A DNA stretch of 64,000 nt from NCBI RefSeq assembly GCF_900109645.1, contig NZ_FOBG01000002.1:248001-312000 (forward strand), read 5' to 3'. Source of the stretch: Duganella sp. CF402 (lineage in GTDB: Bacteria; Pseudomonadota; Gammaproteobacteria; Burkholderiales; Burkholderiaceae_D). The notes below the pieces were generated by a model, which had not been told where the DNA came from, ran no database searches, and saw nothing but the letters and a program-made list of their open reading frames with translations. Made by a program: the position numbers and the translations under genes. This document shows positions 8,656-16,335 of this stretch, piece by piece (position 1 is the stretch's first letter; each line of letters begins with the position of its first letter).

Positions 8656-10425
8656 ATGAGCAACGATAAAAACAGCCCAGCGCCAGCACTACCATCCAAT
8701 TTCCTGCGCGCCATCGTCGAGAACGACCTCGCGGCCGGTACCCACGTCCGCGACGGCATGCCCAGCGTCATCACCCGCTTCCCGCCTGAGCCGAACGGCT
8801 ACCTGCACGTCGGCCACGCCAAGTCCATCTGCCTGAATTTTGGGCTGGCGCGCGATTATCAAGGCCGCTGCAACCTGCGTTTCGACGACACCAACCCGGC
8901 CAAGGAAGAGCAAGAGTACGTCGACACCATCATCGACAGCGTGAAATGGCTGGGCTTTGACTACGACTATCCAAAAGCCGACGGCTCGGTCGAGCACCAC
9001 CTGCACTACGCCTCGGACTACTTCGAGCAGCTGTACCAGATGGCCGAATGGCTGATCGAGCAAGGCTACGCCTACGTCGACAGCCAGTCGGCCGAAGACA
9101 TGGCGGCCAACCGCGGCAACTTCAGCACGCCGGGCACCAATTCGCCGTTCCGCAACCGTCCGGCGGCCGAATCGCTGCAACTGTTCCGCGACATGAAGGC
9201 CGGCAAATACGCCGACGGCGAACACATCCTGCGCGCCAGGATCAGCGAAGACGCCATGTCGTCGCCGAACATGAATATGCGCGACCCGGCCATCTACCGT
9301 ATCCGCCACGCGCACCACGTGCGCACCGGCGACGCCTGGTGCATCTACCCGATGTACGACTACACGCACCCGATTTCGGACGCGCTGGAAAACATCACCC
9401 ATTCGATCTGCACGCTGGAATTCCAGGACCACCGCCCGTTCTACGACTGGCTGCTGGAAACCCTGTCGAAAGGCGGTTTCTTCAAGCTGCCGGTGCCGCG
9501 CCAGTACGAATTCTCGCGCCTGAACCTGACCTACGTGGTCACCTCCAAGCGCAAGCTGCGCCAGCTGGTGGAAGAGAAGATCGTCGACGGCTGGGACGAC
9601 CCGCGCATGCCAACCATCGTCGGCCTGCGCCGCCGTGGCTACACCCCGGAAGCGATCAAGCTGTTCTGCGAGCGCATCGGCGTCACCAAGGCCGACGGCT
9701 GGATCGACATGAGCACGCTGGAAGGCTGCGTGCGCGAAGACCTCGATCCGAAAGCGCCGCGCGCCACCGCCGTGCTGCGTCCGCTGAAACTGATCGTCGA
9801 CAACTACCCTGAAGGCCAGACCGAAGAATGCACCTCGCCGGTCCACCCGCACCACCCGGAAATGGGCGTGCGCACCTTCCCGTTCTCGCGCGAGCTGTGG
9901 ATCGAGGAAGAAGACTTCATGGAAACGCCGAGCAAGGGCTACTTCCGCTACTACCCGCCGATCGGCGAGAATCCGGGCAGCCGCGTGCGCCTGCGCCACG
10001 GCTTCGTGACCGAGTGCGTCGGCTACGACAAGGATGAAAACGGCAAGGTCATCGCGGTGCACGTGAAGTACTTCGAGGATTCCAAGTCGGGCACGCCGGG
10101 CTCGGACAACTACAAGGTCAAGGGCAACATCCACTGGGTGTCGGCCGCTGCCGCACTGGAAGCCGAAGTGCGCCTGTACGACCGCCTGTTCACCGACGCC
10201 CAGCCGGACGCCGGCGGCAAGGACTTCCTCTCGCTGCTGAACCCGAACGCCAAGGAAGTGGTGAAAGCCTACCTCGAACCGGGCATGAGCGCGGCGCAAG
10301 CCGACCAGCGCTACCAGTTCGAACGCCACGGCTACTTCGTGGCCGACCGCGTCGACTCGCAACCAGGCAAGCCGGTGTTCAACCGCATCGTCACCCTGAA
10401 GGACAGCTGGGGCCCGGCCAAGTAA
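8656..10425 (+). CDS. glnS: Glutaminyl-tRNA synthetase
   Basis: A 589-aa class I aminoacyl-tRNA synthetase that charges tRNA-Gln with glutamine in the cytoplasm. The HIGH-type motif is HVGH at residues 51-54, within the PPEPNGYLHVGHAKSICLN block typical of GlnRS. The KMSKS-equivalent is TSKRKL near residue 295. The C-terminal beta-barrel anticodon-binding domains are present. It is about 35 residues longer than the E. coli enzyme, partly at the N-terminus. A strong rho-independent terminator follows. Confidence 0.98.
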   Translation: MSNDKNSPAPALPSNFLRAIVENDLAAGTHVRDGMPSVITRFPPEPNGYLHVGHAKSICLNFGLARDYQGRCNLRFDDTNPAKEEQEYVDTIIDSVKWLGFDYDYPKADGSVEHHLHYASDYFEQLYQMAEWLIEQGYAYVDSQSAEDMAANRGNFSTPGTNSPFRNRPAAESLQLFRDMKAGKYADGEHILRARISEDAMSSPNMNMRDPAIYRIRHAHHVRTGDAWCIYPMYDYTHPISDALENITHSICTLEFQDHRPFYDWLLETLSKGGFFKLPVPRQYEFSRLNLTYVVTSKRKLRQLVEEKIVDGWDDPRMPTIVGLRRRGYTPEAIKLFCERIGVTKADGWIDMSTLEGCVREDLDPKAPRATAVLRPLKLIVDNYPEGQTEECTSPVHPHHPEMGVRTFPFSRELWIEEEDFMETPSKGYFRYYPPIGENPGSRVRLRHGFVTECVGYDKDENGKVIAVHVKYFEDSKSGTPGSDNYKVKGNIHWVSAAAALEAEVRLYDRLFTDAQPDAGGKDFLSLLNPNAKEVVKAYLEPGMSAAQADQRYQFERHGYFVADRVDSQPGKPVFNRIVTLKDSWGPAK

Positions 10426-10443
10426 GCCTGCCCTGCTCCACTG

Positions 10444-10476
10444 AAAACGGCACCCCGGCGGTGCCGTTTTTTTTTT
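10444..10476 (+). terminator. Rho-independent terminator of glnS
   Basis: The stem ACGGCACC (10447-10454) pairs with GGTGCCGT (10460-10467) around a 5-base loop. AAAA precedes it and a run of ten T follows, giving a canonical intrinsic terminator 19 bases after the glnS stop. Confidence 0.93.
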
Positions 10477-10529
10477 GCCGTTTTTTGTTAACACTCCGTA
10501 TAGGACAAGTGTCATTTCAGCAAAATTAC

Positions 10530-10562
10530 TTGACTAGACAAACTAATATTTCCTATAGTCAA
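10530..10562 (+). promoter_or_regulatory. Sigma70-type promoter with overlapping inverted repeat
   Basis: TTGACT (10530-10535) and TATAGT (10554-10559) are separated by 18 bp and lie upstream of the histidine-kinase gene. TTGACTA (10530-10536) and TAGTCAA (10556-10562) form a perfect inverted repeat spanning both promoter elements, so a regulator bound there could block or reshape the promoter. Confidence 0.6.
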
Positions 10563-10592
10563 AAAACTATTGGCTGCTTCAAAGGGGGCGCG

Positions 10593-12422
10593 GTGGCGGC
10601 ATTTCTCGGAGCAAAACAGCTGATCTCCCGCGCGCGCCCGGTGCTGTCGGCGGGCGTGCTGCTGTCGCTCGGCATCGGCGGCGTGTTTTACTGGGCCGCC
10701 AGCCAGACCATCGAATACGACGCCGGCGAGCGCTTCCTGCACCAGGCCCAGAACGCGCAGTACAACATCAACTCGCGCATCAACGCCTACACCGACGTGC
10801 TGCGCGGCGCCGCCAGCTACTTCCACGCGGCCGGACAGGTGGACCGCGCCAGCTTCCACCGCTATGTCAGCGGCCTCGACATCGAACACCAGTTCCCGGC
10901 GCTCGACAACATCAACTACGCCCAGTACGTGACGGCCGCCAGCCGCGCCGCCTTCGAGCGCAGCCTGCGCGCCGGCCCCGCCGAGACCGCGCTCGGCTAT
11001 CCCGAGCGCCCCGCGCTGTCGCCGCCCGAGCCGCGCGCCGAATACTGGGTGCTGACCATGATCGAACCGCTGGCCGAGTTCCGCGAAAAAATCGGCCGCG
11101 ACATCGGCTTCCGCGCGCCGGTGGCGCGCGCACTGGCGCAGGGCCGCGACCACGGCAGCCTGAGCGCGTCCGGCACGCCGATCGACAGCGTGCACCAGCC
11201 GGCCGGCGCCGGGCTGGCGCTGCGCCTGCCGGTGTACCGCAACGGGCTGCCGCTGACCACGGCGGAGGAGCGGCGCGACGCCTGCATCGGCTCGGTGGGC
11301 ATCGGCTTCAGCGTGCCGCGCCTGGTGCAAGCGGCGCTGGAGCAAATCCAGGTACGCGACGCCCGGCTGGTGCTGTACGACAGCGGCGACACCCACGGCA
11401 ACACGCAGCAACCGCAACAGCAGCCGGTGCGCCTGTTCGACAGCCAGCCACACGGCCCGGCGCTGCGCCCCGGCGACCTGTTCAACGTGGTGCTGCCGAT
11501 CGATTTCAACGGCCGCCACTGGAACGCCTACTTCAGCGCGCCCAAGGCCAGCTGGTACAGCCGCTTCGACACCTGGCTGCCGTGGCTGGCGATGGGCTGC
11601 GGCTTCACCGGCTCGCTGCTGTTCTTCCTGCTGTTCCACACCCTGTCCTCGTCGCGCATGCGGGCCGTGAAGATGGCCAAGGAAATGACGCGCGAGCTGC
11701 GCAACAGCCAGGCGCGCCTGCAGCAGTCGCACCTCCGGCTGCGCCGCCTGGCCGCGCACGCGGACCAGATCAAGGAACAGGAGCGCAAGCGCATCGCGCG
11801 CGAGATCCATGACGACCTCGGCCAGAACCTGCTGGTGCTGCGCATCGACGTCGACATGCTGTGCACGCGCACCCGCCACCGCCATCCGCGCCTGCACGCG
11901 CGCGCCCAGCACATGCTGGGCCAGATCGACCGCACCATCAAGAGCGTGCGCCACATCATCAACGACCTGCGTCCGACCGTGCTGGACCTGGGCCTGAACG
12001 CGGCGGTGGAATGGCAGATCGCCCAGTTCCGCCAGCGCTCCGGCATGGTGTGCGAGCTGGTCGAGCACCAGCCCGACATCCGCATCGACGACCATTGCGC
12101 CACCGCTTTCTTCCGCGTGCTGCAGGAATCGCTGAGCAATATCCTGCAGCACGCCAACGCCAGCCTGGTGCGGGTCGACCTGCGCCAGGACGACGGCATG
12201 CTGAGCATGACCATCAGCGACAACGGCGTCGGCCTGCCCCACGCCAGCCGCCACAAGGCCGGCTCGTTCGGCCTGGTCGGCATCGAGGAGCGTATCAGCC
12301 TGCTGGGTGGCCGCTGCGCCATCACCAGCAGCCCCAACGGCGGCACCACGGTGGCCATCGCCGTGCCGCTCAGCAAGCGCGCCGCGCCGGCAACCGACGA
12401 CCAGCTGGACTTCGCCGTCTAA
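10593..12422 (+). CDS. CHASE-domain sensor histidine kinase, NarX/DegS-type kinase core
   Basis: About 610 aa. I chose the GTG at 10593: it follows AAAGGGGGCG and lies just downstream of a good promoter, whereas the open frame extends upstream into the glnS terminator. One membrane segment near residues 15-35 is followed by a periplasmic CHASE-like sensor region to about 300. A second membrane segment (LAMGCGFTGSLLFFLLF) comes next, then a HisKA_3 dimerisation helix with phospho-accepting His406 (REIHDDLGQ). The ATPase has an N box (QESLSNILQHA), DNGVG and GLVGIEERI. It should pair with a NarL-type response regulator, but none lies beside it. Confidence 0.9.
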   Translation: MAAFLGAKQLISRARPVLSAGVLLSLGIGGVFYWAASQTIEYDAGERFLHQAQNAQYNINSRINAYTDVLRGAASYFHAAGQVDRASFHRYVSGLDIEHQFPALDNINYAQYVTAASRAAFERSLRAGPAETALGYPERPALSPPEPRAEYWVLTMIEPLAEFREKIGRDIGFRAPVARALAQGRDHGSLSASGTPIDSVHQPAGAGLALRLPVYRNGLPLTTAEERRDACIGSVGIGFSVPRLVQAALEQIQVRDARLVLYDSGDTHGNTQQPQQQPVRLFDSQPHGPALRPGDLFNVVLPIDFNGRHWNAYFSAPKASWYSRFDTWLPWLAMGCGFTGSLLFFLLFHTLSSSRMRAVKMAKEMTRELRNSQARLQQSHLRLRRLAAHADQIKEQERKRIAREIHDDLGQNLLVLRIDVDMLCTRTRHRHPRLHARAQHMLGQIDRTIKSVRHIINDLRPTVLDLGLNAAVEWQIAQFRQRSGMVCELVEHQPDIRIDDHCATAFFRVLQESLSNILQHANASLVRVDLRQDDGMLSMTISDNGVGLPHASRHKAGSFGLVGIEERISLLGGRCAITSSPNGGTTVAIAVPLSKRAAPATDDQLDFAV

Positions 12423-12438
12423 TTTTTCCTTCCAAACA

Positions 12439-12452
12439 TTGATTAACATCAA
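12439..12452 (+). promoter_or_regulatory. FNR/Anr box upstream of the AHSG-repeat gene
   Basis: TTGAT-TAAC-ATCAA is a perfect match to the FNR/Anr consensus. A -10-like CAAAAT lies at 12474-12479, about 31 bp from the box centre, as expected for a class II activated promoter. The downstream gene starts at 12533. Confidence 0.7.
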
Positions 12453-12532
12453 GGAACAGATGTCTCCTGTGGGCAAAATCAAGCCGTTCGCTGCTTTTTT
12501 TCAACCCGCATCAATAACGAAAGGAACATCCG

Positions 12533-13231
12533 ATGAATGCTCACGACATGCACGCCATCGCCGCCCTCGACCTGGAGCCGATCAAAGTCAAGCTGATGCA
12601 TCAAGAATCCGGCGAAGGCTGGACGCTGGAACGCGCCAACGCGGTCGAGTTCGAATACCGCCGCTTCCTGATCCTGATGAAAAAATTCCCGAACGAGCAA
12701 ACCGCGCCGCTGGTCGATGTCGATACCTTCTGGCACTACCACATCCTCGACACCATGAAATACGCCGCCGATTGCGACGCCGTGTTCGGCCACTTCCTGC
12801 ACCACTTCCCCTACATCGGCCTGCGCGGCGAGGATGACGAAGCGGCCCACATCCGCGTCGGCCTGCGCATGAAAGAGCTGTACGAAGACACCTTCGGCGA
12901 AGACTATGTGCGGGCAACGGCCGCCAACGCCGATACCGCCCACTCCGGCGTGGCGGCGCCGTCGTATGCCCATTCGGGCGTGGTCGGCGCCCAGTTCGCA
13001 CACTCCGGCGCGGTCGGCGCGAAAGTGGCGCATTCCGGCGTGGTCGGCGCAAAGGTCGCGCATTCCGGCGTGGTGGGGGCCAAGGTGGCGCATTCCGGCG
13101 TGGTAGGCGCGCAGTTGGCGCACTCCGGCGTGGCCGCCAGCTTTGCGCACTCGGGCGTGATCGGCGCCGGCGCGCTCATCGCCGCGCAACAGCCGGGCTT
13201 TTACCAGCAGCGGCCTCGCCTGGCGGCATAA
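12533..13231 (+). CDS. GRDP-like domain protein with C-terminal AHSGVVGA tandem repeats
   Basis: A 232-aa protein in two parts. Residues 1-125 resemble the glycine-rich-domain-protein-like family (PF07173): the family signature VDTFWHYHILDT is at 63-74, followed by the His-rich HFLHHFPYIG near 87-96. Residues 136-213 are eight tandem repeats of about 10 residues, consensus AHSGVVGA[KQ][VLF]. No signal peptide is present. A GAAAGGAAC ribosome site precedes the ATG, and a perfect FNR/Anr box lies upstream, suggesting induction at low oxygen. The function of the GRDP-like domain in bacteria is unknown. The repeats could be a structural solenoid, a metal-binding histidine array or a multi-core modified peptide; none of these is proven. 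Confidence 0.85.
   Translation: MNAHDMHAIAALDLEPIKVKLMHQESGEGWTLERANAVEFEYRRFLILMKKFPNEQTAPLVDVDTFWHYHILDTMKYAADCDAVFGHFLHHFPYIGLRGEDDEAAHIRVGLRMKELYEDTFGEDYVRATAANADTAHSGVAAPSYAHSGVVGAQFAHSGAVGAKVAHSGVVGAKVAHSGVVGAKVAHSGVVGAQLAHSGVAASFAHSGVIGAGALIAAQQPGFYQQRPRLAA
12938..13171 (+). repeat. In-frame tandem repeat, about 30-bp unit, eight copies
   Basis: Eight units encode AHSGV-x-x-A-x-x. Unit lengths are 33, 30, 30, 30, 30, 30, 27 and an end unit, so length changes are multiples of three and the reading frame is kept. The Ala-His-Ser-Gly core is invariant in all units, while codons vary between copies (cactcc, cattcc, cattcg, cactcg), which argues for selection on the peptide. Confidence 0.92.
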
Positions 13232-13296
13232 AAAAACGGCAGCCTGCTCAAAAAAGTGGCATACTTGACGACCTGAGCACAAGATGGGAGTTCATC

Positions 13297-13503
13297 ATGG
13301 CCGTCAATACCGTCGCCTCCAGCAGCAGTACCGCCGTCCAGCAAGCCATTCCGGCGCGCCAGCCCGAGCAGGTCAAGCCGGTGGACAAGCCGGCCGAACG
13401 CGTCGAGCAGCCAGCACCACCGCCACCGCCGCAAGCGGCCAGCGCACCGACCGTCAACACCAGCGGCCAGCGCATCGGCACCACCATCAGCACAACGGCC
13501 TGA
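13297..13503 (+). CDS. Small proline-rich hypothetical protein
   Basis: A 68-aa protein of low complexity: a Ser/Thr-rich N-terminus, a central charged region (VDKPAERVEQ), a polyproline run (APPPPPPQ) and a Thr/Ser-rich end. There is no signal peptide and no recognisable domain. The ATG follows GATGGGAG. An intrinsic terminator stands 15 bp after the stop, which supports it as a real transcription unit. Function unknown. Confidence 0.65.
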   Translation: MAVNTVASSSSTAVQQAIPARQPEQVKPVDKPAERVEQPAPPPPPQAASAPTVNTSGQRIGTTISTTA

Positions 13504-13518
13504 ACCGGGCCGGCTAAC

Positions 13519-13555
13519 AAAAACGGCGCGTCACCTTGCGGTGCGCGCCGTTTTT
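13519..13555 (+). terminator. Rho-independent terminator (bidirectional form)
   Basis: The stem AAAAACGGCGCG (13519-13530) pairs with CGCGCCGTTTTT (13544-13555). The flanking A and T tracts let it work in both directions, so it can also serve the convergent gene ending at 13573. Confidence 0.9.
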
Positions 13556-13572
13556 CATTGGGGCCTGCAAAA

Positions 13573-13812
13573 TTACGAAGCCATCATTTCGCGCAGTTCG
13601 CGAATGCTGAAGTCGCTGATCTCGTGCATGCGGATCAGGATGGTGGCGCCGATCGGCAGCGTGTTGTGGCGGATCTTGGAGATGACCGGCGGGGCCACTT
13701 CCAGCGCGCGCGACAGCGCTGCATCGTTTTTCAGTTGCAGTTTTTCAATGATCGCGTCCAGCACGCGGTTCGGGTTGTAGGTCGGCGACGCGGTGATTTC
13801 TTTGAGGGACAT
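13573..13812 (-). CDS. Small helix-turn-helix-like protein, conserved in Burkholderiales
   Basis: A 79-aa protein reading MSLKEITASPTYNPNRVLD from the ATG at 13812. A GTG start at 13830 would add six residues. The middle (NDAALSRALEVAPPVISKIRHN) reads as a Cro/XRE-type helix-turn-helix: a short helix, a turn, then a recognition helix ending in Ser-Lys-Ile-Arg. The end is EISDFSIRELREMMAS. From memory, close relatives occur widely in Oxalobacteraceae and Burkholderiales as single-gene hypothetical regulators. The target is unknown. Confidence 0.8.
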   Translation of the reverse strand: MSLKEITASPTYNPNRVLDAIIEKLQLKNDAALSRALEVAPPVISKIRHNTLPIGATILIRMHEISDFSIRELREMMAS

Positions 13813-13951
13813 GATAGTAAGTAGGTTCACTGCCGTTCTTGGAAAAAAAACGACACATAGCCATATGAGTGAGAATTGGATAGATTCTAACCCTATTTTT
13901 TATGCTATGGAACTTTTTTGTTGTAAAAAAAAGTATCAAACCATGTAAAGA

Positions 13952-14203
13952 TCAGCTGGAACGGCGCACGCCGGCGGCCAGGAAACACCATTCAACCGCC
14001 ATCAAAGCGGCCAGTTGGGCGATCGAGCCTGGGAAGAACAAGGTGGAGGAAGAGAAGTGGTCGGGATGATCAACGCTGTAGTGCCAACCCAGCTGGCGCC
14101 GGATTTCTTCCGGCATGGGAGGCGGACGGTGACAAAACTCACGCTGCCGCTGATGCATGTAGGCGCGGACTTGCTCCTTGGTGGGCTGCAAACTGGCTAC
14201 CAT
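13952..14203 (-). CDS. Small hypothetical protein downstream of an FNR/Anr box
   Basis: An 83-aa protein of unknown function. The N-terminal half is basic and Arg/Gln-rich (TKEQVRAYMHQRQREF), then PPPMPEEIRRQLGWHY. The C-terminal third is hydrophobic (SIAQLAALMAVEWCFLAAGV) and may be one membrane helix. The start is strongly supported by AAGGAG eight bases upstream. The perfect FNR/Anr box at 14259-14272 lies about 62 bp upstream, suggesting induction under low oxygen. Confidence 0.75.
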   Translation of the reverse strand: MVASLQPTKEQVRAYMHQRQREFCHRPPPMPEEIRRQLGWHYSVDHPDHFSSSTLFFPGSIAQLAALMAVEWCFLAAGVRRSS

Positions 14204-14258
14204 GCGCGCACTCCTTAGTGGAAGATGGCTTAGGCTATCTTATCACGCGACGACTTTC

Positions 14259-14272
14259 TTGATCTCCATCAA
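14259..14272 (-). promoter_or_regulatory. FNR/Anr box upstream of the 83-aa gene
   Basis: TTGAT-CTCC-ATCAA matches the consensus perfectly. On the minus strand a -10-like TAGCCT falls about 31 bp from the box centre, giving class II geometry toward the gene starting at 14203. Confidence 0.65.
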
Positions 14273-14343
14273 ACGGATCGTCTTATAAGTTTGTCACATA
14301 AATCCGACGCCAGCATTGCAATATATTAACTTTTGTTGTTTCT

Positions 14344-15231
14344 TTACGTATCTTTACATAGCAAGGCGCTCGCCACGGTTGGATAGCGCAGGCGCACGCC
14401 CAATTCCCGCTTGATGCGCTCGTTGCGCAGGCGGCGCGACTCCGACATGAAGGACAGCAAGGCCGGCGATACCACTTGCCGCAGTTCATCGCGCGGCAGG
14501 CGCGGCGGGCGCGGCAGGTCGTGGGCGTCGGCCACCGCGTCGAAGTATTCGGCCATCTTCATCTCGCTGTCGTCGACCGCGTGATAAATGCGATTAGGCA
14601 GCGCCCGGAACAGCGCGCGCGCAATGATGGCGGCCAGGTCGTCGGCATGGATGTGGTTGGTGTACACGTCATCGGCCTCGGCCAGCGCCGGCGTACCTTC
14701 GCGCAAGCGCTTGAGCGGCAGGCGGTCGGCCGCGTAAATGCCCGGCACCCGCAGGATGGACAAGGCCGCCCCGCTGCCCCCCGCCCAGCGCCGCAGCACG
14801 CTTTCGGCATCGACCCGGCGCAGCGCGCGCGGGTTGCGCGGCGCCACCGGGCGGCTCTCGTCGAAGCGGGCGCCGCCACAGTCGCCGTAAACGCCGGTGG
14901 TGCTGACATAAACCAAGCGCCCTTGCTCGGGTAAAATGGCGGTCAAATTGCGCGTGCGGCGGTCCAGCGCGCCTTCGGCAGGCGGCGGCGCCAAATGCAC
15001 CACCCACGGCGCCAGCCCGGCCAGGCGGCGCAGACTGGCGGGATGATCGAGATCGGCCACCAGCGGCACGGCGCCGGCGGCGCGCAGTTCGGCGCGTCGC
15101 TGCGGCTGGCTGGTGGTGGCAAACACGCGGAAATGCGGGGTCAGCAGCGGCAGCAGGCGCATGCCGACATCGCCGCAGCCGACGATCAGCACACGCGGCT
15201 TAGAGAATTTGTGAATTTTGAAGTTTTTCAT
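14344..15231 (-). CDS. NAD-dependent epimerase/dehydratase-like SDR protein (YeeZ-like)
   Basis: A 295-aa extended short-chain dehydrogenase-fold protein. The dinucleotide-binding motif VLIVGCGDVG is at residues 14-23. STTGVYGDCGG and a later NHIHADDLAAIIARAL are typical of the atypical epimerase group. The usual YxxxK dyad is not evident, so catalysis is uncertain. The frame is open far upstream, but that part is the antisense of the ferredoxin-reductase gene. The ATG at 15231 is the first sensible start and lies only 12 bp from the divergent gene's start. Confidence 0.85.
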   Translation of the reverse strand: MKNFKIHKFSKPRVLIVGCGDVGMRLLPLLTPHFRVFATTSQPQRRAELRAAGAVPLVADLDHPASLRRLAGLAPWVVHLAPPPAEGALDRRTRNLTAILPEQGRLVYVSTTGVYGDCGGARFDESRPVAPRNPRALRRVDAESVLRRWAGGSGAALSILRVPGIYAADRLPLKRLREGTPALAEADDVYTNHIHADDLAAIIARALFRALPNRIYHAVDDSEMKMAEYFDAVADAHDLPRPPRLPRDELRQVVSPALLSFMSESRRLRNERIKRELGVRLRYPTVASALLCKDT

Positions 15232-15243
15232 CAGAAAGATTGT

Positions 15244-16269
15244 ATGACGTTTCAGATAACTGTACAGCCTAGCGGCCACCAATTCAGCTGCGAGGAAGAC
15301 GAAACCATCCTGGCCGCTGCCATGCGCGCCGGCGTCGGCCTGCCTTATGGCTGCAAAAACGGCGCTTGCAGCTCCTGCAAGGCCAAGGTGGTTTCCGGTT
15401 CGGTCAGCCACAAGGCGCACCAGGAACGTGCCCTGACCAAGGACGAAGAAGCGGCCGGCTACTCGCTGCTGTGCTGCGCCACCACCAAGGGCGACCTGGT
15501 GATCGAGGCGCGCGAAGTGGCGGGCAGCGATGATTACCCGATCCGCAAGATGCCGTCGCGCGTGTCGACGCTGGAAAAAGTGGCCTCGGACGTGATCGTC
15601 ATGACGCTGCAATTGCCGGCCAACGAAACGCTGAAATTCCGCGCCGGCCAGTATATCGAATTCATGCTGAAAGACGGCAAGCGCCGCAGCTACAGTATCG
15701 CCACCGCGCCGGACCAGAACGCACCGCTGGCCCTGCACATCCGCCACATGCCGGGCGGCCTGTTCACCGACCAGGTATTCAGCACCATGAAGGAACGCGA
15801 CATCCTGCGCTTCGAAGGCCCGATGGGCACCTTCTTCGTGCGCGACGACAGCGACAAGCCGATGGTGTTGCTGGCCTCCGGCACCGGCTTCGCGCCGATC
15901 AAGGCCATCGTCGACCATCTGCGTGCGACCGGCTCGCAACGCCAGATGACCCTGTACTGGGGCGGCCGCCGTCCGCAAGACCTGTACATGGATGCGCTGT
16001 GCCGCGAGTGGGCCGCCACCCTGCCGAACTTCAAGTACGTGCCGGTGCTGTCCAACCTGCTGCCGGAAGACCACTGGGCCGGCCGTACCGGCTTCGTGCA
16101 CCAGGCCGTGATGGCCGACCTGCCCGACCTGTCCGGCCACCAGGTGTACGCCTGCGGCGCGCCGATCATGGTGGAGTCGGCGAAAAAAGATTTCGTCGCC
16201 CAGTGCGCCTTGCCGGAGGAAGAGTTCTACGCGGACGCCTTCACCACCGAAGCCGATATCAACGCCTAA
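15244..16269 (+). CDS. CDP-6-deoxy-delta-3,4-glucoseen reductase-like 2Fe-2S/FAD oxidoreductase
   Basis: A 341-aa electron-transfer flavoprotein. The N-terminal plant-type ferredoxin domain (1-90) has the cluster ligands in CKNGACSSC and the downstream LLCCATT. It is followed by an FAD domain (RRSYSIATAP) and an NAD domain (LASGTGFAPIKAI, YACGAPIMV). The family is annotated as AscD-like reductase; in betaproteobacteria outside O-antigen clusters the real partner is usually unknown, and no dideoxysugar genes are nearby. It probably transfers electrons from NAD(P)H to an acceptor protein. Confidence 0.9.
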   Translation: MTFQITVQPSGHQFSCEEDETILAAAMRAGVGLPYGCKNGACSSCKAKVVSGSVSHKAHQERALTKDEEAAGYSLLCCATTKGDLVIEAREVAGSDDYPIRKMPSRVSTLEKVASDVIVMTLQLPANETLKFRAGQYIEFMLKDGKRRSYSIATAPDQNAPLALHIRHMPGGLFTDQVFSTMKERDILRFEGPMGTFFVRDDSDKPMVLLASGTGFAPIKAIVDHLRATGSQRQMTLYWGGRRPQDLYMDALCREWAATLPNFKYVPVLSNLLPEDHWAGRTGFVHQAVMADLPDLSGHQVYACGAPIMVESAKKDFVAQCALPEEEFYADAFTTEADINA

Positions 16270-16335
16270 CCGATCCATCCCGTTGCGCCTTGCGGGATGC
16301 AGCGTCCCGCAAGGCGCTGCATCCCGAAAGTAACA

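Noticed and set aside
12938-13171. CRISPR-like regular repeats
   Set aside because: The units are contiguous without spacers and are translated in frame as AHSGV repeats.
15244-16269. An O-antigen dideoxysugar pathway
   Set aside because: Only the reductase-like gene is present; no sugar nucleotide or glycosyltransferase genes surround it.
15232-16278. N-terminal extension of the SDR-like frame to 16278
   Set aside because: The added part is entirely antisense to the 2Fe-2S oxidoreductase and matches no SDR sequence.
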